A stretch of 64,000 bases of DNA, from positions 93,712 to 157,711 of the forward strand of contig DXMW01000031.1 in the NCBI GenBank assembly GCA_019414045.1. The letters are read 5' to 3'. A program made the position numbers and the translations under genes. This DNA comes from Collinsella sp. GTDB taxonomy: Bacteria > Actinomycetota > Coriobacteriia > Coriobacteriales > Coriobacteriaceae. Position 1 is the stretch's first letter; each line of letters opens with the position of its first letter. A model generated the notes under the pieces. That model was given only the letters and a program-made list of their open reading frames with translations. It was not told where the DNA came from and made no database searches. This document shows positions 33,183 through 42,429 of the stretch, piece by piece.

Positions 33183-33193
33183 CAAAACATCTT

Positions 33194-33231
33194 GGCCCGC
33201 CCCACAAACGTGAGGCGGGCCGTTTTCGTTT
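33194..33231 (+). terminator. Intrinsic terminator
   Basis: GGCCCGCC (33194-33201) and GGCGGGCC (33214-33221) form an 8-bp GC stem with CCACAAACGTGA as loop, followed by GTTTTCGTTT. It ends the TIM-barrel-like gene. Confidence 0.9.
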
Positions 33232-33262
33232 GAGCAATCATGCAGCGACGTGATGGGGCAAA

Positions 33263-34153
33263 TTAATCCACGCGCTTGTCGCCCATAAAGAAGAGCGCCA
33301 CCGTACCAGGTCCGGTATGCGAGCCAATCAGAGTACCGATGTCATTAATCTCAATCTTGCCTTTAAGCTGCGGAACCTGTTCCTCAATCAGCGCCGCAAC
33401 TGCCTCGGCATCCTCGCGGCACGCCGAGTGCGACATGATGCACTTACCCGAATAATCCGTACCGCCCTGCACGTGTGCCATCATGGTCTTAGCCATCTCG
33501 GAAATCGCGCGCTTCTTGGTGCGAATCTTCTCACGCGGCGACAGCTTACCTTCGCAATCGACCGTCATAAGCGGGCAAATCTTAAGCGCCGTGCCAATGA
33601 TCGCGCTCGCAGCCGAAATGCGACCGCCTCGTAGGTAGCTCGACAGATCGGTCGAGAAGAACCAGTGGTGCAGGTTGAGTTTGTGCTCCTCGATCCAGGC
33701 AGCCGTCTCGTCGAGTGAAGCCCCGCTATCGCGCACATCGGCGGCATATTCCAGCAACAGACCAAAGCCCGAAGACGCCCCCAGCGAATCGATGACGCGC
33801 ACCTTGCCGCCCTCGGAATAGCGATCCGCAAGCATCTGCGCCGCGACGCAGGCCGATCCATACGTGCCCGAAATACCCGACGACAACGTCAGGTGCAGCA
33901 CGTCTTTACCCTCGGCAACAAACGGCTCCCAAAACTCCTCGTACTCACCCACGCTCACCTGAGACGTCTTGGGCATGGCGCCCGCGGCAATCTGGGCAAA
34001 AAACTTGTCCGGCGTAATCGACTGATACAGATCGTCCGTATAGACAACATCATCGATCTCGTAATGAAAACACACGACAGGGATATTGCGCGACGCAAAG
34101 AACTCACGGGTTCGGTCGGCGGCGGATTCACAGGTCAGGACAAAATCACTCAT
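33263..34153 (-). CDS. DegV-family fatty-acid-binding protein, second paralogue
   Basis: A 296-residue DegV/FakB-type protein beginning DFVLTCESAADRT, with KTSQVSVGEYEEF in place of the TSQPS motif, LSSGISGTYGSA and a terminal IGTLIGSHTGPGTVALFF. It is clearly diverged from the DegV at 14838-15698, so the two probably bind different acyl chains. Start ATG 34153 has AAGGAGCCTCAT just upstream. A 300-base region to fbp follows on the other side. Confidence 0.9.
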   Translation of the reverse strand: MSDFVLTCESAADRTREFFASRNIPVVCFHYEIDDVVYTDDLYQSITPDKFFAQIAAGAMPKTSQVSVGEYEEFWEPFVAEGKDVLHLTLSSGISGTYGSACVAAQMLADRYSEGGKVRVIDSLGASSGFGLLLEYAADVRDSGASLDETAAWIEEHKLNLHHWFFSTDLSSYLRGGRISAASAIIGTALKICPLMTVDCEGKLSPREKIRTKKRAISEMAKTMMAHVQGGTDYSGKCIMSHSACREDAEAVAALIEEQVPQLKGKIEINDIGTLIGSHTGPGTVALFFMGDKRVD

Positions 34154-34416
34154 ATGAGGCTCCTTACTCATTGCTGCGCAAATTATCGCACAGTGAGCCT
34201 ACATGCGGTACATATGTCCACTATTTACCAAATCGAACCAAAAATAGTGAACATCTTTACCACCATCGTTTCCACCGGCCCCACGTATAAATATCTGAGA
34301 AAACACCCTCTGTCGTCTCCACCCAACCAACACATCTACCTTCACTAAATCGATTTACCAAACCATTCAGCCGACAATTCAGCCGCTGGCGCAAAATCGA
34401 AACAAAAGCGGCGCAT

Positions 34417-34449
34417 ACTGATAAACGTTTGACGCTGTTTATCAGTTTT
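34417..34449 (+). terminator. Stem-loop with T tract just before fbp
   Basis: ACTGATAAAC (34417-34426) and GTTTATCAGT (34437-34446) form a perfect 10-bp stem with a 10-base loop followed by TTTT, 24 bases before the fbp start. It could be an attenuator in the fbp leader or an operator-like palindrome. The rest of 34172-34416 is AT-rich and contains a CACTATTT...AAATAGTG repeat near 34215-34250 and no gene. Confidence 0.5.
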
Positions 34450-34473
34450 ACCAGCCCCATCGGAAGGTGTTTC

Positions 34474-36390
34474 ATGGTCGCATTCGATCGCAACCCGCAA
34501 GACTTCAAGTATCTGCGCCTGCTGTCGAGACAGTTCCCCACCGAACAATCCGCATTTACCGAAATTATCAACCTCTCGGCCATCCTCAACCTACCCAAGG
34601 GCACCGAGCATTTTATGAGCGACGTGCATGGCGAGTACGAAGCCTTTATGCACATCCTCAACAACTGCTCGGGCGTCGTGCGCGAGCATGTCGACGAAAT
34701 TTTTGGCGACACGCTCTCCTTTGACGAAAAGGGCGAGCTGTGCACGCTCATCTACTACCCGCGCGAGAAGATCGACCTGGTCCGTAGCCAGCGCGAGGAC
34801 TCCCCCACCTGGTACAAGACGATGCTTGACCAGCTCATCATGGTCGCTCGCTCGCTTTCAAGCCGCTACACGCGCTCCAAAGTGCGTAAGGCCATCCCGC
34901 GCGATTACGCCTACATCATCGACGAGTTGTTGCACACGCACCCGGACGAGAACAACTATCGCGTGCGCTATCACGAGCGCATCGTTGAGTCCATCCTAGA
35001 AACCGCAAGCGCCGACGACTTTATCGAGTCGCTCGCTTCGCTCATCAAGCGCCTGGCCGTCGACCACCTGCACCTAGTGGGCGACATCTTCGACCGCGGC
35101 GGCGGCGCGGCCAAGATTATGGACCGTCTGCTCACCTACCATTCACTCGACATCCAGTGGGGCAACCACGACCTGCTGTGGATGGGCGCTGCGGCCGGTG
35201 AGCCCGCCTGCATCGCCACGGTGTTGCGCAACAACCTACGCTACGACAACTACGAGATCCTGGAGAACGACTACGGCATCTCGCTGCGTGAGCTTGTCGC
35301 CTTTGCCGATGCCACCTACACCGCCGGTGAGTCCATCACCCCGCTGATCAAGGCCATCAACGTGCTGCTCTTTAAGCTCGAGGGCCAGATTATCCAGCGC
35401 CACCCCGAGTTCGATATGACCGACCGCCTGCTACTCGACAAGATCGACCACGACACCGGCACGGTCACGCTCGCCGACGGCAGCGTGTGGCCGCTCACGA
35501 CCAACGACTTCCCCACCGTCGACCCGGCGGACCCCTACACGCTCACGTCTCAGGAGCAGCACATCATCGACAAGCTCGTGTCCGAGTTTGTCACCGCCGA
35601 TCACCTGCATCGCCATATCGATTTCCTCTATTCCCACGGCTCGATTTACAAGGTCGCCAACGGCAACCTGCTCTTCCACGGCTGCGTTCCGCTCAACGAA
35701 GACGGCACCTTTAGCAGCATGAACTGCCTGGGCACCTGGCACGCTGGCCGCGATTATCTCGATTTTTGCGACCACATCGCCCGCCGCGCGTGGCGCGTGG
35801 GCGACCGCGATGCCCTCGACTGGATGTGGTACCTGTGGATTGGCTTCAATTCACCCGCCAGCGGACGCCTGGTGCGTACCTTTGAGCGCGCCTATATCGC
35901 CGATAAGAGCACCTGGGTCGAGCCGATGGACCCGTACTTTACGCTTACCAAGTCGCCCTCGGTCTGCGATGATATCATGCGCGAGTTTGGCGTCGCGCCC
36001 ATGGCATGCTCGCCGACCGGCCACATCATCAACGGCCACACGCCCGTTAAAACCACCAAGGGCGAGCAGCCCATCCGCGCCGAGGGCAAGCTGCTGGTCA
36101 TCGATGGCGGCTTCTGCCGCGCTTACCATCCCAAGACGGGCATCGCCGGCTATACGCTCATCTCGAGCTCGCGCGGCTGCCGCCTCAAGTCGCACCGGGC
36201 CTTTACGACGGTTGCCGAGGCACTCACGCGCAACGTGGACATCGAAAGCGAGACCAACCGTTTTGACCAAGCGGACCGTCGCCGCATGGTGAGCGACACC
36301 GATACTGGCGCCAAGATCCGCAGCCAAATCCAAGACCTGCGTCAGCTGCTCGATGCATATAGAAACGGTGCTATCGAGGAGCGCGCCTAG
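34474..36390 (+). CDS. fbp: Class III fructose-1,6-bisphosphatase
   Basis: A 638-residue gluconeogenic phosphatase of the Firmicutes-type class III, with calcineurin-like metal motifs: SDVHGEYE, HLVGDIFDRGGGA and QWGNHDLLWMGA. Downstream features YDNYEI and FHGCVPLNEDG, and IINGHTPVKT with a GGF loop, are typical of this class. Length is near the usual 640. ATG 34474 is chosen since CGGAAGGTG precedes it. A stem-loop with T tract lies in the leader, suggesting attenuation. Confidence 0.95.
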   Translation: MVAFDRNPQDFKYLRLLSRQFPTEQSAFTEIINLSAILNLPKGTEHFMSDVHGEYEAFMHILNNCSGVVREHVDEIFGDTLSFDEKGELCTLIYYPREKIDLVRSQREDSPTWYKTMLDQLIMVARSLSSRYTRSKVRKAIPRDYAYIIDELLHTHPDENNYRVRYHERIVESILETASADDFIESLASLIKRLAVDHLHLVGDIFDRGGGAAKIMDRLLTYHSLDIQWGNHDLLWMGAAAGEPACIATVLRNNLRYDNYEILENDYGISLRELVAFADATYTAGESITPLIKAINVLLFKLEGQIIQRHPEFDMTDRLLLDKIDHDTGTVTLADGSVWPLTTNDFPTVDPADPYTLTSQEQHIIDKLVSEFVTADHLHRHIDFLYSHGSIYKVANGNLLFHGCVPLNEDGTFSSMNCLGTWHAGRDYLDFCDHIARRAWRVGDRDALDWMWYLWIGFNSPASGRLVRTFERAYIADKSTWVEPMDPYFTLTKSPSVCDDIMREFGVAPMACSPTGHIINGHTPVKTTKGEQPIRAEGKLLVIDGGFCRAYHPKTGIAGYTLISSSRGCRLKSHRAFTTVAEALTRNVDIESETNRFDQADRRRMVSDTDTGAKIRSQIQDLRQLLDAYRNGAIEERA

Positions 36391-36468
36391 CACCACCCGC
36401 GGGGATTGGCTAAACTTGCTGAGTTTGTCATCCCCGCGGCGCTTCGGCGCCAGCTTAAGGCAGGTACC

Positions 36469-36864
36469 ATGCAAAAGCTCCTTGCGCAGATCATGAAATT
36501 TGGCGTCGTCGGTGTCATTGCCACGGTTATCGACTTTGGCATTATGAATCTGCTCCACTACGGTCTGGGCCTCAACATCCTAATCGCCAACACCAGCGGC
36601 TTTATCATCTCACTCATCTTTAACTACCTCGCAAGCATGAAGTACGTGTTTGCGCACAAGGAAGGCATGAGCCGCCGCCGCGAGTTCATCATCTTTGTCG
36701 TGCTGTCCGTGATCGGTTTGGTGCTCAACGACGGCATCGTGCTGGCGCTCAACGCCGGCCTGGGACTCGAGGCCAATATCGCCAAGATCTGCGCCACCGC
36801 GCTTGTCATGGTCTACAACTTTGTGACTCGAAAAATCTTCCTGGAGGGCGACGAGACAAAATAG
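36469..36864 (+). CDS. GtrA-family membrane protein 1
   Basis: A 131-residue protein with four membrane helices and the GtrA/DPMS-associated pattern: FGVVGVIATVIDFGIMN at the start, FIISLIFNYLASMKYVF in the middle and VYNFVTRKIFLE at the end. GtrA proteins are thought to help flip polyprenyl-linked sugars. Start at ATG 36469 follows GGCAGGT; the upstream frame reads the fbp-gtrA spacer. A paralogue follows at 37084-37491. Confidence 0.88.
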   Translation: MQKLLAQIMKFGVVGVIATVIDFGIMNLLHYGLGLNILIANTSGFIISLIFNYLASMKYVFAHKEGMSRRREFIIFVVLSVIGLVLNDGIVLALNAGLGLEANIAKICATALVMVYNFVTRKIFLEGDETK

Positions 36865-36890
36865 CTCGAAACCCCTGCAGCATTACGGCG

Positions 36891-36930
36891 CCCACGGACG
36901 ACGCGCACTCAGCGCAGTATCGTCCGTGGG
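36891..36930. repeat. Stem-loop between the two GtrA genes
   Basis: CCCACGGACG (36891-36900) and CGTCCGTGGG (36921-36930) with an inner GCGC...GCGC make a strong hairpin just after the first gtrA. There is no T tract, so termination is uncertain. Confidence 0.55.
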
Positions 36931-37083
36931 TGTCGCTCGTTTACGGGCAAATATTTTACGTTTGCGGATTAGCTCTTGAAAATTTGGCGAGTTCATATAG
37001 TTATTGGCAAAGACCTTACGTTTCCCTTGTAAAAGCTCTAAAGTATCCTCTGCTCGATTCATCAACGCATTGGATGTGATTAC

Positions 37084-37491
37084 GTGCGCAAGGCGCTGGC
37101 ACAACCTCATACCAAGCAGTTCCTCAAGTTTGCTGTCGTGGGTCTTATCTCCTTTGGCATCGACTGGGGCATGCTCATTGCGCTCGTCGAGCTGTTCCAC
37201 CTCGACTTTTTGATGAGCACCACGGTTTCGTTTATCACGTCCGTCGTGGTCAACTACTGGCTCAGCATGAAGTACGTGTTCGACCACCGCGAAGGCATGA
37301 GCCGCAAGCGTGAGTTCACGATCTTCACCATCCTGTCGGTGATCGGCCTGGGCCTCAACGACCTGTATATGTTTGTGGGCGTCACGTTTTTGAGCATCGG
37401 CTACCAAGCCATGAAGGCCATCGCCACGTTCCTCGTCACCTGGTACAACTACTTCAGCCGCCGCTTCTTCCTCGAGGGCGCACGGTCATAG
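37084..37491 (+). CDS. GtrA-family membrane protein 2
   Basis: A 135-residue paralogue of the preceding protein: FLKFAVVGLISFGIDWGM, SMKYVFDHREGMSRKREF and LVTWYNYFSRRFFLEG align throughout, so the pair arose by duplication. Four membrane helices are predicted. The frame starts with GTG after a weak ribosome-binding site. A perfect terminator follows 26 bases on. No glycosyltransferase lies beside the pair. Confidence 0.85.
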   Translation: MRKALAQPHTKQFLKFAVVGLISFGIDWGMLIALVELFHLDFLMSTTVSFITSVVVNYWLSMKYVFDHREGMSRKREFTIFTILSVIGLGLNDLYMFVGVTFLSIGYQAMKAIATFLVTWYNYFSRRFFLEGARS

Positions 37492-37517
37492 TCGATTCAC
37501 TATTTGCTTGAATGTAT

Positions 37518-37551
37518 AACCGGTTGGAATTCCCATTCCAACCGGTTTTTT
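37518..37551 (+). terminator. Intrinsic terminator after the second gtrA
   Basis: AACCGGTTGGAAT (37518-37530) and ATTCCAACCGGTT (37535-37547) form a perfect 13-bp stem with a four-base loop and a TTTTTT tract. Confidence 0.92.
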
Positions 37552-37594
37552 GTTTGCCGAGAGACCCGGCGACCCAGTCCCATTCGCACGAAAA

Positions 37595-37628
37595 ACGGGC
37601 GGCCCGGATGTTTGTCCGAACCGCCCGT
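37595..37628 (-). terminator. Intrinsic terminator of the cobalamin-controlled operon
   Basis: On the minus strand ACGGGCGG...TCCG and CGGA...CCGCCCGT pair and are followed by TTTTTCG. It lies 23 bases after the stop of the small DUF4430 gene and would end a transcript beginning at the riboswitch. Confidence 0.85.
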
Positions 37629-37650
37629 CTGGCGCGCTATGTCGAGGCCT

Positions 37651-38499
37651 CTAGCCCGTTACGTAATACCAAACGACGTTGTCGCCATTGGAGAGAACGT
37701 AGTTACTGCAGGCCGTCATGGGCGTTGTGCCGTTGACGGAGTACATCCAGCCGCTCGTGCCGCCGTACTGTTTCTCGGCCAAACCACCAATCGCAGAAAC
37801 ATACGTGCCGTACGATGAGCCGTGTGCGTTGACAGAAAGGCCCAGCGCGCACAGGGCATCGTAAACGGTGGCGCCTTCGTTAAAGGTAAAGGTGCCGCCA
37901 GAGGACACGGGATTGCCCACAGCGCTCGATGTGACCGAAACCGTCACCGTAACGTAGTTGGACTCCTGTGAGCCGCTTTGGCTGCCCGAGGAGGCGTTTC
38001 CACCATTAGAGGATGAGGCTCCATCAGACGACTGGCCACCGCCCGAAGAAGCACCGCCAGACGCATTGGAAGTATCACCGGCTCCCGTATTTTGGGCAGC
38101 GGATTTATCGCCAGACTTCTTGCCGCCCCGGTCCTCGGACTTCTTGCTATCCGAGTTTTTGTCCGATTCCTTGTTTGAAGACTCGGAATCCTTGGAACTG
38201 GCCTCGCCCGAAGTCGTAGTCGTAGTCGAGCCAAACCCCTTGGTGTCCTTGGCGACGACGCTCTCCCCCGTCACGGTCTGAACGATCCAGTCAATGGACC
38301 AGGCGCCGCTCTCGGAAGGATGGACGAAGCCCAGCGAGACGACGATCAGAATGGTGCACGCGGCAGCAAGAACGCCAAGGAGCGCCTTGCGACGAGAGGC
38401 GGACGCCGCCGAAGCGGCGCCCTGTTGCTTTGCATCGTCGAACTGAATGAACGAGGAATCTGGTTGCTTGGGGTCAGCGTCCTTGGATTTATTGGACAC
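37651..38499 (-). CDS. Membrane-anchored DUF4430 (transcobalamin-C-like) protein
   Basis: A roughly 282-residue surface protein. A membrane helix at about 40-60 (ALLGVLAAACTILIVVSLGFV) leaves a short cytoplasmic N-terminus. A Ser/Gly/Lys/Asp-rich linker (about 95-185) follows. The C-terminal domain (about 190-282) is DUF4430: VTVTVSVTSSAVG..., EGATVYDALCALGLSVNAHGSSYGTYVSAIGGLAE, and GGTSGWMYSVNGTTPMTACSNYVLSNGDNVVWYYV. DUF4430 resembles the C-terminal domain of transcobalamin and intrinsic factor. The frame can start at either of two GTG codons directly after the preceding stop; I prefer the second. It lies with the large DUF4430 gene behind a cobalamin riboswitch. Confidence 0.85.
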   Translation of the reverse strand: MSNKSKDADPKQPDSSFIQFDDAKQQGAASAASASRRKALLGVLAAACTILIVVSLGFVHPSESGAWSIDWIVQTVTGESVVAKDTKGFGSTTTTTSGEASSKDSESSNKESDKNSDSKKSEDRGGKKSGDKSAAQNTGAGDTSNASGGASSGGGQSSDGASSSNGGNASSGSQSGSQESNYVTVTVSVTSSAVGNPVSSGGTFTFNEGATVYDALCALGLSVNAHGSSYGTYVSAIGGLAEKQYGGTSGWMYSVNGTTPMTACSNYVLSNGDNVVWYYVTG

Positions 38500-38508
38500 A
38501 ACCCTCAC

Positions 38509-41500
38509 CTACCGACGTTTGGTGAACACGAACACGCCGACGATGGCGAGACCGATGACGCCGGCGGCAACGCCAACAATGGCGAGCGGGTTGGTGCCAG
38601 TCTCCTGCTCGGAAGCACTAGAGGACTTCTTAGCAGTGGTCGTAGAAGCAGCACCCGTATCGGACTTGGAATCGGACTTCTTGTCGGACTTCTTGTCGGA
38701 CTTGCTGTCCTTCTTGTCAGACTTCTTCTCGTCCTTCTTATCGGACTTATCGGAGTCCTTCTTGTCGGACTTGTTGTCCTTGGTCTCGGTCTTGGTCGAC
38801 ACCGTCGTCTTGGTCACCGGCTTCTTGCCCGGGGCAATAGCGCCGCCCTTCGAGCCGGAGCCAGAACCCGCGCCAGCGCCAGTGCCGGAACCAGTACCGG
38901 TACCAGAACCGCCGCCGCCATTCGAACCAGCGCCGCCATCACCGCCAGGGTTAACGGCATTCTTGGTCCACTTGGCATACAGCGTCAGATCGGCCGTCAC
39001 CGGCGTGCTAAAGTCATACGCCTGCGTACAAGCCTCATCGGTATACCAACCGCCGAAAGTGTAGCCATCGCGCGTCGGATCGGCCGGCTTGACCAGCTTG
39101 CCATCGGCCGTAGCAACAAACTTAGTGTCGCAAGCAGACCCGCCGTTGGAGTTAAAGGCAACCGTCCAAGACTCGACAGCTCCAAGTTTAAACAGCGTGC
39201 CCGAATCATTAATGTAGTAGAGATTGCCAGAAGCATCGGCAATGACCGGAGAGTCACAGTACTGGTAATGACCAGCCGCATCATAAATCTGCGTCGCCTC
39301 TGCATCGCCGAGCGTATAGCGATACACGCCACCACCAGCAGAGTAGTTGACGTAATCCTTGCTATCCGCGCTGTTAACGGTGAAGTACACATAGGTCTTG
39401 CCGCCCTGAACACTCACCAGCGGAGTAGCAGCAATACCGTTGAGGCCAGCCGGCAGCGCCTTGCCGTCGGCAGCAGCGACCATCGTGGTCTTACCCGTCT
39501 TCAGGTTATAGAGAACCAGAGCAGAGCCAGTAGCCGTCTGTCCGCCGACAATCAGATTGTCACCAGACACCGCAGGGGCGCTCAGATTATTCGTAAGGCC
39601 CAGATCAACCGTCTTCTGTTCACTCAGCACGCCCTTCGCCGAAAGCGAAATCACATGGAGCTTTCCGTCGTGCGTCATCTGATAGAAGGTCGAACCATTG
39701 GACGGATCGGCAATGCAATCGGCATTTGCGACAGCGCCGAGCTTCATGGTCGAAACGACATCGCCCGTCGTCTTATCAATGCACTTAAGCGTACCCGCGC
39801 TCGTAGGAACGATGGCATACTTATCCGTCAAAGCCGCACCAGTCCAGTAATAGCCCTCGGCAGGGTCGATGTTCTGCCAAGAAACTTCGCCCGTGGCAAT
39901 CTTAATGCGCGCAAAGGAGCCGTTGCCGTAGGTCGCGTTGTAATTCTCGTCATACGAAATATCGACCGAGCCTACATAGACGTACTCGCCGTCCGAAACG
40001 ACGGTGCAGGAGCTCTGCGTCAAGTCCGTCAAACCAGGCGTCAGCCACTTGCAGATCAGCTTGTCTGCAGTAATCGCCTGGACCGCACCGCCGTTGAGCG
40101 GAACGATGATAAGGCCATTGGTATAGATCGGACGAGAGGTATAGCTCACCTTGGAGGCAAGCGGCGCAGAGGCAACCTTTTTGCCCGTGGACGAATCGAT
40201 CTTGATGAGCTCGTTCTCGGTCGCGATGTACACAAAGCCGTTGGCGATGACAGGTTCGCTGCAGTTGGCATACTGCTGACCAGACTCGGCCTTCCAATCG
40301 AAGGCCCACTTAAGACCGGCGGCCTGCGCAGGCGTCTTGGCATCCGTTACGGTCGAACCGTTGCCACTGTTGCCGTAGCCGGCCCACTCGGCATCCCAAT
40401 CAGGAGTCGTCGCACTCGGGTCCACGACAACCTTGTCGGGATCGGGCATGGGCGAATCGTCGGTGGTATAGGCAAGCGTGACCTTATCGCCGCTCTTGAG
40501 CGTAATCTGATTGGCGCAGAGTAAGGAGGGCTCTCCATTGATATACAGGTGCCAATATTTATTGGTCGCAGCATCATAACCGTACGACTTGTCTTCGAAC
40601 GGCGATTTGATGGAATTGAGGAACCAGTACTCGCCACTCTGGGAGCCGTTGTACGTAACGCCCTTGGCCTTCAGAACCGTCTCAATAAGGTTCTGGGCAG
40701 TAGAGCCTTCAGGCAAAGAAACACTGCTTGCCGAGCCCCAGCGAGTATTGTTGCCGTTGACATCGGGACCGATAACATCGGCGGATCCAAGCACCTGACC
40801 GGGGAGGGCATCGGCGTCAGCACCATACATAAAGGTGACGGCGTCACCCTCCTGGAGCTTGTAGGCACCGGCGCCAACGTCGGCGAACTTGCCATTTACG
40901 TAGAAGCGCCAATAGCTCTTGGTCGCAGCATGCCAGCCATAGGACTTACTGTCGAACGGCGAAGTAATACCGTTGAGGAACCAGCCCCAAGACGATTCGC
41001 TAGCATCGAGCTTAAGGCCGGTCTGCTCAAGGAGATCCTTGGCAGTAGAGCCCGCCTTGAGACTCGTCTGACCCGTCGAAGCCCAAACCTGCTGCTTGCC
41101 GTCCTTGTCCTTACCGAGAACCTGAACAGAAGCATGGACAGAATCGGACGGCAACTGGTCGCCCCAGCCACCGTAGAACCACGTGACGGTATCGCCGGCA
41201 TGGATGGTGACATTGTCCGCCGTATAGTCACTCGACTTGCCGTTGATAAACAGCTGCCAATAGGTCGAATAATCTTGGGGCGTACCCAGCTCAACACCGT
41301 TGTACTTAAGGCTCAGAATGAAGGAGCCCGCAGCAACGGCGTCAATATCATTCGCCTCGAGCGCGACCTTCGTAAGGTCAAGTGCGCTCGAGCCGGACGT
41401 CACCACATACTGCGCGTTATCGACCCAAGTCTGAGTCTTGCCCTGGGCATCGCGACCAATGACGGTCACATTTGCGGCAACCTGGTCCTTAACGACAGGG

Positions 41501-42285
41501 GACGAGCTACCAGCCGTATAGGCAAACTCAATCTTCTGCCCCTGGGTGAGCTTGACGCTGCTCGCGCCAACCGAGGAAGACGCGCCGTCGACGAACAGCT
41601 GCCAGAAGGCATAAGTCGTCGGATCGTAGGCAAGCGTGCGGCCATCGCTCGGAGATGTGATGCTTTCGAGGTAGAAACCGTATGCCGTGTTCGGTTCGTA
41701 CTTCGCCTTGAGGCCCATCTTCTCCTGCAGCTTAATGAAGGCATCCGCAGCCGTCGCGCCCTCGTCGAGCTTGAGCTGCGTAGGTGCCACCCAGGTCTGA
41801 GCCTTGCCGTCAGCATCGGTGCCGATAATCGAGAACGAGACCTCGACCTGCTTCTTGGCGACATCGCCGGTTTCTGTCGGGTTCTCTGTCTGAACGGCAG
41901 CCGCGGCGGCAGATCCCGCTTGGCCAGCGGATGCCGTCGAAGACTGCTCGCTCGTGGCAGGGCTCTCCCCCGTCGCCGAGCCTTCGCCGCCAGTTGCTGC
42001 CTCTGTTATGGCTGCACTAGCTGCAGGCGCGCCCTCGGAATCCGAAACCTCGGCGCCGCTCTGCTCAGCGGTACCGACCGCAAGCGCTGCGTCCTCGCCC
42101 GGCGTCGCAGCCTGAGCCACAGCCTCGGCAATGCCCTCGGCGCCCTCGGCCCACAGCTGAGCCGGTGTGGTGCCAAAGGCCATCGCGAAGGCCAGGAATG
42201 CCACCAGGCCGCGCTTGACTACGCCGCGCGCAATTGCGCCACGGCGATGCGAGACGCGCTGGCGCTCGTCCTCAAACATATCCAT
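38509..42285 (-). CDS. Large surface protein: four DUF4430 domains, beta-propeller, InlB-like repeat
   Basis: A 1258-residue exported protein. A signal peptide (hydrophobic core GLVAFLAFAMAFG, cleavage near AQLWA) precedes an Ala/Ser/Glu linker. Four DUF4430 domains follow at roughly 147-255, 265-370, 373-485 and 490-600; each ends in a W-x-L-F-(V/I)-(D/N)-G strand. A PQQ-like beta-propeller (about 625-1030; e.g. GFVYIATENELIKIDSSTG) and one InlB-type repeat (FGGWYTDEACTQAYDF) come next, then a Lys/Asp/Ser-rich wall-spanning stretch and a C-terminal helix with a KRR tail. No LPxTG is visible (ETGTN only). ATG 42285 has AGGAG before it; longer frames run into the riboswitch. Confidence 0.88.
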   Translation of the reverse strand: MDMFEDERQRVSHRRGAIARGVVKRGLVAFLAFAMAFGTTPAQLWAEGAEGIAEAVAQAATPGEDAALAVGTAEQSGAEVSDSEGAPAASAAITEAATGGEGSATGESPATSEQSSTASAGQAGSAAAAAVQTENPTETGDVAKKQVEVSFSIIGTDADGKAQTWVAPTQLKLDEGATAADAFIKLQEKMGLKAKYEPNTAYGFYLESITSPSDGRTLAYDPTTYAFWQLFVDGASSSVGASSVKLTQGQKIEFAYTAGSSSPVVKDQVAANVTVIGRDAQGKTQTWVDNAQYVVTSGSSALDLTKVALEANDIDAVAAGSFILSLKYNGVELGTPQDYSTYWQLFINGKSSDYTADNVTIHAGDTVTWFYGGWGDQLPSDSVHASVQVLGKDKDGKQQVWASTGQTSLKAGSTAKDLLEQTGLKLDASESSWGWFLNGITSPFDSKSYGWHAATKSYWRFYVNGKFADVGAGAYKLQEGDAVTFMYGADADALPGQVLGSADVIGPDVNGNNTRWGSASSVSLPEGSTAQNLIETVLKAKGVTYNGSQSGEYWFLNSIKSPFEDKSYGYDAATNKYWHLYINGEPSLLCANQITLKSGDKVTLAYTTDDSPMPDPDKVVVDPSATTPDWDAEWAGYGNSGNGSTVTDAKTPAQAAGLKWAFDWKAESGQQYANCSEPVIANGFVYIATENELIKIDSSTGKKVASAPLASKVSYTSRPIYTNGLIIVPLNGGAVQAITADKLICKWLTPGLTDLTQSSCTVVSDGEYVYVGSVDISYDENYNATYGNGSFARIKIATGEVSWQNIDPAEGYYWTGAALTDKYAIVPTSAGTLKCIDKTTGDVVSTMKLGAVANADCIADPSNGSTFYQMTHDGKLHVISLSAKGVLSEQKTVDLGLTNNLSAPAVSGDNLIVGGQTATGSALVLYNLKTGKTTMVAAADGKALPAGLNGIAATPLVSVQGGKTYVYFTVNSADSKDYVNYSAGGGVYRYTLGDAEATQIYDAAGHYQYCDSPVIADASGNLYYINDSGTLFKLGAVESWTVAFNSNGGSACDTKFVATADGKLVKPADPTRDGYTFGGWYTDEACTQAYDFSTPVTADLTLYAKWTKNAVNPGGDGGAGSNGGGGSGTGTGSGTGAGAGSGSGSKGGAIAPGKKPVTKTTVSTKTETKDNKSDKKDSDKSDKKDEKKSDKKDSKSDKKSDKKSDSKSDTGAASTTTAKKSSSASEQETGTNPLAIVGVAAGVIGLAIVGVFVFTKRR

Positions 42286-42429
42286 TTGTCTCCTACTGTC
42301 TGTACTTGGAGCGTTGCCTTGAGACTGCCCCACGTCATCGCGCATGTTGCGCTCGAGTTCCCCCATCGGGGTCCCCCTTCCCTCCAGAGCCCTATGCACA
42401 CCGGCGGCAAAAGCCGCAGCCGCATGCAA

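Noticed and set aside
36883..37065. A small minus-strand frame with KRKVFA/KRKIFA repeats
   Set aside because: It overlaps the gtrA hairpin and the next leader and has no ribosome-binding site; the DNA repeat in the leader explains the peptide repeat.
38509..38610. LPxTG sorting signal at the end of the large surface protein
   Set aside because: Only ETGTN is present before the membrane helix, so sortase anchoring is not supported; membrane anchoring is.
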